Origin: CAZFYZ01 sp964523735
Lineage (GTDB): Bacteria; Armatimonadota; UBA5829
DNA length: 11,092 bases
Direction: 5' to 3'
NCBI GenBank assembly: GCA_964523735.1
Contig: CAZFYZ010000118.1
Span: 1 to 11,092, forward strand
Positions 6,143-11,092 of this stretch are shown here, one piece after another (within the stretch, counting starts at the first letter, position 1; every line of letters starts with the position of its first letter). The translations under genes were made by a program, and so were the position numbers. Below the pieces are notes generated by a model, which made no database searches, had not been told where the DNA came from, and saw only the letters and a list, made by a program, of their open reading frames with translations.

Positions 6143-6832
6143 ATGCTTTTCGGACTTGACGGTGGCAAGATGATCCGCACCGCTGTATTCTTCGACGGTG
6201 GATTCTTTGACGAGGTAGGCAAGTACTACAAGTTTCAGCACGACCGTGGCTCTCGGCTCTCGATCGAAGGAATACACGAGTTCGTTAAGGTCAAGACTGC
6301 TGAGCTTGAGCAAGTTGATCAGCGATACTGTCACATTGTGGAGTCTCATTACTTCAGGGGTCGCTTCTCAGCTACATCAGCGGCGGCAGCAAACAAGCTG
6401 GAGGAGGAGCGAAGGTTCGACGAGATTCTTATGCGAGCGGGTGTCGTTCAGCATTACCTGCCTATAGACGAGAGCGGGCCCAAGCCATCGGAGAAAGGCA
6501 TAGATGTCTGGCTCTCACTGGAAGCGTTTGACCTTGCTGTTCACAAGCGCTTCGACGTCTTGGCTCTGCTCGGCTGTGACGGAGATTACGTGCCGCTGGT
6601 GAGGAAGCTCAACGGCATAGGCACACGTGTTATGCTCCTCTACTGGGATTTCTGCTACGAGTTCGATGTAACGGACAGGACAACCGGCCAGCCGGCAAAA
6701 CGACGCAAGGAAACGCGCACCAGTTCGAGGCTTATCGAAGTGGCAACCTATCCGATACACATGAATGCCGTGATTGACGATCGGTCGAATAGAGGTGAGC
6801 GCCTGATCGACAACCTCTTCGTCAATGGTTGA
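6143..6832 (+). CDS. NYN-domain (LabA/DUF88-like) predicted RNase
   Basis: The 229-residue protein has the acidic motifs of the NYN branch of PIN-like nucleases: AVFFDGGFF (14-22, Asp18), EKGIDVWLSLEAFDLA (117-132, Asp121) and LLGCDGDYVPLVRKLNGIGTRVML (142-165, Asp146 and Asp148). These acids are expected to bind a metal ion for RNA cleavage. Residues 183-196 (QPAKRRKETRTSSR) are basic and could contact nucleic acid. No membrane segment or partner domain is fused. The ATG at 6143 has GAGGAGGA at 6131-6138; a later Met10 lies directly before the first strand but has no such site. The gene has its own promoter in repeat copy A and lies between the two direct repeats. The substrate is unknown. 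Confidence 0.85.
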   Translation: MLFGLDGGKMIRTAVFFDGGFFDEVGKYYKFQHDRGSRLSIEGIHEFVKVKTAELEQVDQRYCHIVESHYFRGRFSATSAAAANKLEEERRFDEILMRAGVVQHYLPIDESGPKPSEKGIDVWLSLEAFDLAVHKRFDVLALLGCDGDYVPLVRKLNGIGTRVMLLYWDFCYEFDVTDRTTGQPAKRRKETRTSSRLIEVATYPIHMNAVIDDRSNRGERLIDNLFVNG

Positions 6833-6967
6833 CGGTTGCGGTGGGATCTGTAGGGAGCTGCTGAATGGGGTTCCCAAACATGCCTGTGTCGGTTCGAAGA
6901 GTCGGGTCTCGGGAGTCCCCTGCTCCACAGTCTCCACCCCATTACCAGCCATTCCGAGCGCAGCGCC
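6833..6967 (+). other. Intergenic stretch without a supported gene
   Basis: With the repeat copy and the dgt leader that follow, this makes the 323-base gap between the NYN and dGTPase-like genes. No supported gene is seen in it. Positions 6951-6965 (ATTCCGAGCGCAGCG) resemble the first part of the palindromic repeat, so they may be a decayed or truncated extra copy next to copy B. No clear terminator for the NYN gene is visible. Confidence 0.5.
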
Positions 6968-7020
6968 TCGTCATTTCGAGCGTAGCCGAGAAATCTGCTT
7001 TTCGGAATGACATAACCGGC

Positions 7021-7049
7021 TTGACATAAAGTTCAAGCTGGACTATACT
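7021..7049 (+). promoter_or_regulatory. Sigma-70-type promoter in repeat copy B
   Basis: TTGACA (7021-7026), a 17-base spacer and TATACT (7044-7049) repeat exactly the boxes of copy A. Transcription should start near 7055-7058 and run into the dGTPase-like gene, leaving a leader of about 100 bases. Confidence 0.8.
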
Positions 7050-7058
7050 GCACCCACG

Positions 7059-7094
7059 GAGCCCGTGGCAATTCTAGCGAGTTGCCGCGGGCTT
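7059..7094 (+). promoter_or_regulatory. 5'-leader stem-loop of the dGTPase-like gene
   Basis: Arms GAGCCCGTGGCAA (7059-7071) and TTGCCGCGGGCTT (7082-7094) pair at all 13 positions (two G-U) around the same TTCTAGCGAG loop as copy A. Each of the three stem changes between copies keeps a pair by exchanging Watson-Crick and G-U pairs, which suggests the RNA fold matters. Confidence 0.7.
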
Positions 7095-7106
7095 TCCACG
7101 TATGAC

Positions 7107-7140
7107 TGCCGCCCGGGTGGAGCACAGGCTCGCGGCGGCA
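7107..7140 (+). promoter_or_regulatory. Possible second leader hairpin before dgt
   Basis: TGCCGCC (7107-7113) can pair with GGCGGCA (7134-7140) around a 20-base loop. The ribosome site GGAGG (7145-7149) follows 4 bases later, so this stem could affect its access. Support is only one 7-bp stem. Confidence 0.25.
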
Positions 7141-7155
7141 CCGCGGAGGTTACTC

Positions 7156-8637
7156 ATGCCGAATAGATCAGTCCTCGCTGCGCCGTTAGACTACGCCCGC
7201 AGAAAGAAGAAGGAGACGCGCATTGAGGGATACCGTTCCGAATTCGACCGTGATCGAGATCGCATCCTATACAGCACCTCATTCAGACGCCTCGCGGGGA
7301 AGACGCAGATATTTCTTCCTCTGGCCCATGATCATGTACGGACTCGACTCTCCCACACGCTCGAGGTCGCTCAGATAGCCAGAACTCTTGCGCGGCAGAT
7401 GGACCTTGACGAGGTGCTTGCAGAAGCCATAGCCCTCGGGCACGACCTGGGGCACACCCCGTTCGGGCATGTTGGCGAACGAACCCTCAGCCTGATCATG
7501 AACGGTTGCTTCCAGCCCACCGTTGCCGACCTACTGCACCCCAAGGACCGGGGATTCAAGCACAATCTTCAGAGCATTAGAGCAGTTGCGGACCTCAATG
7601 AATCGTACCCGAAGCTACCAGGGCTGAACGTGACCAACTATACCGCGTGGGGCATACGTGGACATAGTCGCCTGGCTTGGACGAGGAGACGTGGAAACGC
7701 TGAGGAGCCGTTCTGTCCCTCTCGCGATACGGGCGAACGTGGCGTTCTTAAATGCCGACTAACCGTGGAACGCCAGAAGTGTAAGTCAGCGACGGGCCCG
7801 GAAGTAGGCTTCTACAGCCGGTATGACAGCCATGTTAGGCGCAGGGACAGCAAGGATGCATGGTCATTCGAGGCGTTTGTTGTTCGAATGGCCGACGAGA
7901 TCGCGCAGCGACATCACGATCTTGAGGACGGGATCTTGGCAGGCCTCCTGAGCGAGGACGAAGTTGTGGACAAGCTCGAAGGGTGTTTCCAACAGTGGCT
8001 CGATCAACAAGACAAGCGTCTGCTCCAAGAGATGAAAAGTACTAGAGGATCAACGTTCTTTGTCTCGTACACGTCCAAATTCATCGTCAACTTCCTAGAT
8101 AAGAACTTGGCGAATCACGCTGTGCCATTGCTGCAGGCGCTCTGCAAAGACAAGTCGATCAAGACGGCTGACGACTTTGCGGCCTGCTATTCTGAACTGG
8201 ATCAGAAGCACATGGAGGAGATCATAGCATTCGAGCCGGGACTTCGTGACGCCCACACAGAGCTAAAGGACTTTCTGCGCAATAGGATACTGAACTCATA
8301 TGCCGTCCAACGCATGGACGGGACTGGAAGCTACGTCATACGCAAGCTGTTTAACTCTTATCTGGCGAATCCTCAGCAGATGTCGAACAGGACTCTTTAC
8401 TTCCTTCGCAGGGCCATCGATTCGGATTGCCCCTCGCCCGCGGAAGCACTGTCTCCAACGTCTGCGGGTCACTGGCGCGACTTCATCAATAACAGGCACA
8501 ACGCCGACAACCGAGACTTTCAGGTTGCTCTCATCAGGACCATCTGCGACCACATAGCCGCGATGACGGACGGTTATGCGCTAAGGCAGTACCAGCAGTT
8601 GTACGGGCAGGTGGCTCTTAGCTCGCTGCATGCGTGA
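7156..8637 (+). CDS. dgt: dGTPase-like HD-domain deoxynucleoside triphosphohydrolase
   Basis: The 493-residue protein belongs to the dGTPase/dNTPase branch of HD phosphohydrolases, which cut dNTPs to deoxynucleosides and triphosphate in the cytoplasm. The metal-binding HD residues are His67 (RLSHTLEVAQIARTLA), His96-Asp97 (GHDLGHTPFGH) and Asp247 (RMADEIAQRHHDLEDG). The N-terminal signature RDRILYSTSFRRLAGKTQIF (34-53) and KHNLQSIR (135-142) are also typical. Residues about 168-235, rich in Arg and Cys, look like a lineage-specific stretch. I chose ATG 7156 because GGAGG lies at 7145-7149; an in-frame ATG at 7102 has no ribosome site. Transcription likely starts in repeat copy B. Cellular roles include dNTP pool control; some relatives act against phage. 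Substrate choice cannot be read here. Confidence 0.92.
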   Translation: MPNRSVLAAPLDYARRKKKETRIEGYRSEFDRDRDRILYSTSFRRLAGKTQIFLPLAHDHVRTRLSHTLEVAQIARTLARQMDLDEVLAEAIALGHDLGHTPFGHVGERTLSLIMNGCFQPTVADLLHPKDRGFKHNLQSIRAVADLNESYPKLPGLNVTNYTAWGIRGHSRLAWTRRRGNAEEPFCPSRDTGERGVLKCRLTVERQKCKSATGPEVGFYSRYDSHVRRRDSKDAWSFEAFVVRMADEIAQRHHDLEDGILAGLLSEDEVVDKLEGCFQQWLDQQDKRLLQEMKSTRGSTFFVSYTSKFIVNFLDKNLANHAVPLLQALCKDKSIKTADDFAACYSELDQKHMEEIIAFEPGLRDAHTELKDFLRNRILNSYAVQRMDGTGSYVIRKLFNSYLANPQQMSNRTLYFLRRAIDSDCPSPAEALSPTSAGHWRDFINNRHNADNRDFQVALIRTICDHIAAMTDGYALRQYQQLYGQVALSSLHA

Positions 8638-8723
8638 CGACCACTCGCTGATGCCGATCTCTCGGGACTGAACGGAGCTTGAGGAATAGAGTCGCCGAGC
8701 AACCATCCGAAAGAGGTCTAACG

Positions 8724-9488
8724 ATGAACATGTGGAAGTTCTATGACATCACGCATCGGGAGCACGTTCTGTGCAATCCGATGAGTCTTGAGAAGCTTGA
8801 CGAGCTGATCGCGCTCCTGCCTCTGAAACCTGGGGCGCGTGTGCTTGATATCGCCACTGGAAAGGGCGAGTTCTTCATCAGGCTGGCGGAACGTTACCCA
8901 CAGATAACTGGGACAGGAGTTGATATCTCTCCCTACCACATTGCTGATGCTCGCAAGAAGCAGCAAGAACGCGTTCCGGAAGCCAAGCTCACTCTCTTGG
9001 AGATGGACGGGGCCAAGTATGTGCCGGAGACCGCGGAGAGCTTCGATCTGGTATCCTGCATCGGCGCCAGCTGGATCTATGGCGGGCATCGAGGGACGTT
9101 GAACGCGCTGCAGAAGATGGCTGCCCCAGAGAGTTGGATCGTTGTCGGAGAACCCTATTGGCGGCGTGAACCGGAAGCAGAGTACCTGCAGGCCATCGAA
9201 GCGACACGAGACGACTTCGGAACACATTATCAGAACGCAGAGGCCGGGCGGGAGTTCGGACTAGAGGCTGTCTACACACTCGTCAGCAGCCAGGACGACT
9301 GGGATAGATACGAAGGTCTGCAGTGGCACGCCGCGGCGATCTGGGCGAGCGATCATCCGGATGACCCAGACGTGGAGACCGTGCTGAAGCGAGTGCGCGA
9401 CGGTAAGGCCGCATATCTAAAGTGGGGACGAGAAACGCTGGGCTGGGCGATCTATGTGTTCAAGAAGGGCGGCGTGGCGCATCCCTAG
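8724..9488 (+). CDS. Class I SAM-dependent methyltransferase
   Basis: The 254-residue protein has a Rossmann-type methyltransferase core. Motif I is ARVLDIATGKGEFFIRLAE (38-56), the acidic end of strand 2 is GTGVDIS (63-69), a likely adenine-side acid is in LLEMDGAKYV (91-100), and motif IV-like FDLVSCIGASWIYGG (107-121) follows. The core continues to WIVVGEPYWRREP (138-150). The substrate is unknown; the layout resembles small-molecule methyltransferases more than DNA or rRNA enzymes, as no target-recognition domain is present. The start at ATG 8724 is supported by AGAGG at 8712-8716; an upstream in-frame TTG at 8679 is less likely. It lies 86 bases after dgt in the same direction and could be cotranscribed. 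It converges with the minus-strand gene that ends at 9527. Confidence 0.87.
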   Translation: MNMWKFYDITHREHVLCNPMSLEKLDELIALLPLKPGARVLDIATGKGEFFIRLAERYPQITGTGVDISPYHIADARKKQQERVPEAKLTLLEMDGAKYVPETAESFDLVSCIGASWIYGGHRGTLNALQKMAAPESWIVVGEPYWRREPEAEYLQAIEATRDDFGTHYQNAEAGREFGLEAVYTLVSSQDDWDRYEGLQWHAAAIWASDHPDDPDVETVLKRVRDGKAAYLKWGRETLGWAIYVFKKGGVAHP

Positions 9489-9526
9489 TCGCCCCCCTGC
9501 CGGCCTCACGTGCCACGTAGACTCAA

Positions 9527-10039
9527 CTACGCCGCCGCGTCGATATCTGCGGTCTCGCCACCGGTCTCAGCCGTGAGTGCAGCGTAGCAAGCGGAGATGC
9601 GCGCCGAGCTGAGCTGCACCGACAGACTCACATCATCCCCTGACTTCGTCTGCAGCGTGCCCTGGAGGTCGAAGCTGGTGCTCTGAACGCTGGCGCTGAG
9701 AGCTTCCACCGTCACACCCGCGCCATCGTCGCCACTTGTCTGAGCAAGGCTTGCAGCATCGAGGCTCACGCTCGATCGACTGATCTGCAGGGAGTCGATG
9801 TCGAGGCCGCGGACCTTCAGGCCCGTGAGGCGCTGCAAAGAGCCTCGAGTCAACAGAGGCCTGACGTTCATAGAAGACGAGTGCTCGAGCGCGTTGAGTC
9901 TACCTTCGACGTTGAGCTTGGGAGCTCGACGAGGCGCAGTGACTTCGGCGTCGCCTGAGAGAGTCACGTCCGCAGACGTGGACCTGGCGCTCAAGCTGCC
10001 GTATGTGAATGAAGTGCCACTTGGGAAACTGATATACAT
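9527..10039 (-). CDS. Hypothetical Ser/Thr-rich protein with alternating strand-like pattern
   Basis: The 170-residue product is not recognised. It has no signal peptide or membrane helix. From about residue 80 it alternates hydrophobic residues with Ser/Thr (VSLDAASLAQ, VTVEALSASVQS, SFDLQGTLQTKSGDDVSLSV), as beta-rich or extended surface proteins do. Two TK/TSGDD-type turns (TSGDDGAGVTV, TKSGDDVSLSV) suggest a weak internal duplication. Good support for a real gene comes from a ribosome site, GGGAGGA, on the minus strand at 10047-10053, 7 bases before the ATG. It is divergent from the nucleotidyltransferase gene and convergent with the methyltransferase, with only 38 bases between the stop codons. 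The start and end look natural, but a C-terminal truncation of a longer family cannot be excluded. Confidence 0.6.
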   Translation of the reverse strand: MYISFPSGTSFTYGSLSARSTSADVTLSGDAEVTAPRRAPKLNVEGRLNALEHSSSMNVRPLLTRGSLQRLTGLKVRGLDIDSLQISRSSVSLDAASLAQTSGDDGAGVTVEALSASVQSTSFDLQGTLQTKSGDDVSLSVQLSSARISACYAALTAETGGETADIDAAA

Positions 10040-10148
10040 TCCGCTATCCTCCCAGGTAATTGTTCCAGGTATCTGCAGAGTATTGAGATGCGGCTTACGA
10101 CCGCCAAAACCGGCAGGAATCCATCGCCCTGGCGGCTAATGCGCCACT
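10040..10148. promoter_or_regulatory. Divergent intergenic region
   Basis: This 109-base gap separates the minus-strand gene and the nucleotidyltransferase gene, so it must hold their start signals. Only the minus-strand ribosome site (10047-10053) is clear. The plus-strand gene has no good Shine-Dalgarno, and no convincing promoter box is visible on either strand. Confidence 0.4.
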
Positions 10149-10928
10149 ATGGTCATACCAGCCAACGTTCAGGCCGTAGTAGATGAACTGACGCCCGAAC
10201 TCCGAAGGCTCGCCGTAGGCAGATACGCGATCGCGCTGGGCGGGTCCTACACGAAAGGTGGGCACGACGCGCAGTCGGATATCGACTTCTACGTGTTCGC
10301 CGATGAGTTTGCCCCCTACCCCGAGCGTCTGGCACTGATGAACGAGCTGTCCGAGCCCGGCACCGGGAGCTACCTCGACGACCCGCCCGCCCCGCACATC
10401 TGGGGAGGGTCGTTCGACTTCACCTATCGAGGCTTCAAGATCGAGGCGTGCCTGCGCACGATCGAATTCATGGACCGCGCCATCGCCGAACCGCTCAAAG
10501 AGGGGATCATACGGTCCACCCCCGTCGTCTGGACACCCAACGGGTTCTACAACTTCGTCTCGCTCACGGAAGCGGCGGTGATGCAGCCGCTCGATGATCC
10601 ACACGGGGTCATCGATGCGTGGAAGCAGGCAGTCATCCCCTACCCTGCCCCGTTCAAGAGGGCCATCGTCAGTCACTTCTGGCCGGCGGCGCACTTCTGG
10701 CTGGACAACTTCCACTACCTCTCCGCCATCCAACGCTGCGACGTCATCTACACCTCGGGAATCGTGCACCAGTCCTTGCACAACTTCATCCAAGTCGTGT
10801 TAGCGCTCAACGAGCTCTACTTCCACGGGGACAAGAAGATCGCGGAGCAGCTCGAACGGGCGAGGATCGTCCCGCGAGCGCTGAGGGACGGAGATTCCTC
10901 TGCTGCTCTCTGCCCCGTGCGATTCTGA
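10149..10928 (+). pseudogene. Nucleotidyltransferase (pol-beta type) with C-terminal frameshift
   Basis: The first 259 residues form a nucleotidyltransferase of the DNA polymerase beta fold, possibly close to the DUF4037-containing group. Its signature is ALGGSYTKGGHDAQSDIDFYVF (29-50): Gly32-Ser33, then catalytic Asp44 and Asp46; Glu99 in FKIEACLRTIEF may be the third acid. Residues about 150-235 are helical. After LERARIVPRALRDG the frame yields an atypical end (CPVRF, stop at 10926-10928). In the next frame, 10885-11010 encodes a plausible natural end, CDSEKLEAQRLALKSI then SEELRDLVEAILHA, with its own stop. One surplus base (or a net equivalent) between about 10884 and 10917 explains this, either as a real mutation or a sequencing error. 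The core is intact, so activity may remain. The start has no strong ribosome site. Confidence 0.75.
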
Positions 10929-11010
10929 GAAGCTCGAGGCGCAGAGGCTGGCCCTGAAATCGATCAGCGAGGAACTGAGAGACCTCGTGGAAGCAATACT
11001 CCACGCGTGA
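10885..11010 (+). pseudogene. Shifted-frame C-terminal tail of the nucleotidyltransferase
   Basis: In frame 1, after a stop at 10882-10884, the sequence reads GTEIPLLLSAPCDSEKLEAQ and on to EELRDLVEAILHA, ending at TGA 11008-11010. The helical, charged composition fits the end of the upstream enzyme far better than an independent gene. It has no start codon or ribosome site of its own. No further gene is seen from 11011 to the window end. Confidence 0.65.
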
Positions 11011-11092
11011 GTTGTCAAACCCCTCGCAGGAACAACATGTAGGCTTACCATTGATGTGGTACACATTGCTGGGTTGCGGATAAGGTTGCTTT

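Larger units (their letters stand above)
6968..7094 (+). repeat. Promoter-and-hairpin repeat, copy B
   Basis: Second copy of the unit at 5980-6106, aligned without gaps. The changes relative to copy A are one in the palindromic head, two between the -35 and -10 boxes, one just after the -10 box, and three in the hairpin. Both promoter boxes and the loop are unchanged. It lies upstream of the dGTPase-like gene. Confidence 0.9.

Noticed and set aside
6880..6940. tRNA-like GGTTCGA in the gap after the NYN gene
   Set aside because: The flanking bases do not form a T-arm stem, and no acceptor or anticodon arm can be built on either strand.
5980..7094. CRISPR-like array or insertion sequence
   Set aside because: There are only two long copies 988 bp apart with a gene between, no short regular spacers, no transposase and no terminal inverted repeats enclosing the unit.
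7102..7155. Earlier in-frame ATG for the dGTPase-like gene
   Set aside because: There is no ribosome site before 7102, whereas GGAGG lies 6 bases before the ATG at 7156; the added residues do not resemble the family.
10800..11066. Minus-strand open frames at the right end
   Set aside because: Two overlapping frames without ribosome sites or domains lie opposite the nucleotidyltransferase tail and are probably shadows.

Overview
The window looks like chromosomal DNA from an anaerobic or fermentative bacterium of fairly high GC content. The hydrogenase genes follow the NADH-linked multimeric [FeFe]-hydrogenase plan of anaerobes such as Desulfovibrio (Hnd) and Thermotoga (Hyd). Gaps between genes carry C/G-rich and palindromic dispersed repeats of a kind seen in many uncultured anaerobes. 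No rRNA, tRNA or other lineage marker is present, so I do not name a phylum.

Left part (1-5882): hydrogenase region. It opens inside the 3' end of one [FeFe]-hydrogenase catalytic gene (1-735), closed by a strong hairpin. Two small unrecognised genes follow: a one-pass membrane protein with a BamE/SmpA-like pattern and a helical 198-residue protein. Then comes a tight operon, hydC (NuoE-like) - hydB (NuoF-like flavoprotein) - hydA (full-length catalytic subunit), together a cytoplasmic NAD(P)-linked [FeFe] hydrogenase. The flavoprotein has kept a thioredoxin-like N-terminal domain but lost all its cluster cysteines, and it has no C-terminal ferredoxin domain. The complex therefore has fewer electron relays than known bifurcating HydABC enzymes. 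The catalytic subunit reads TSCSPGW where the canonical H-cluster motif is TSCCPxW.

Middle (5883-7155): repeat-rich DNA. A unit of about 127 bp occurs twice in direct orientation, 988 bp apart. Each copy has a palindromic part, a near-consensus sigma-70 promoter (TTGACA, 17 bp, TATACT) and a 13-bp hairpin just after the predicted transcription start. One copy drives a NYN-domain (LabA/DUF88-like) predicted RNase gene. The other drives a dGTPase-like HD phosphohydrolase gene. A second dispersed repeat, with a G-quadruplex motif, lies on both sides of the hydABC region.

Right part (7156-11092): accessory genes. These are the dGTPase-like gene, a class I SAM methyltransferase, a Ser/Thr-rich hypothetical protein on the minus strand, and a nucleotidyltransferase whose last part has shifted frame. 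The NYN nuclease, dNTPase, methyltransferase and nucleotidyltransferase may be an accessory or defence-like set, but no known system is complete here.

The most unusual items are the duplicated promoter-plus-5'-hairpin repeat, the cluster-stripped HydB, and the paired hydA paralogues.
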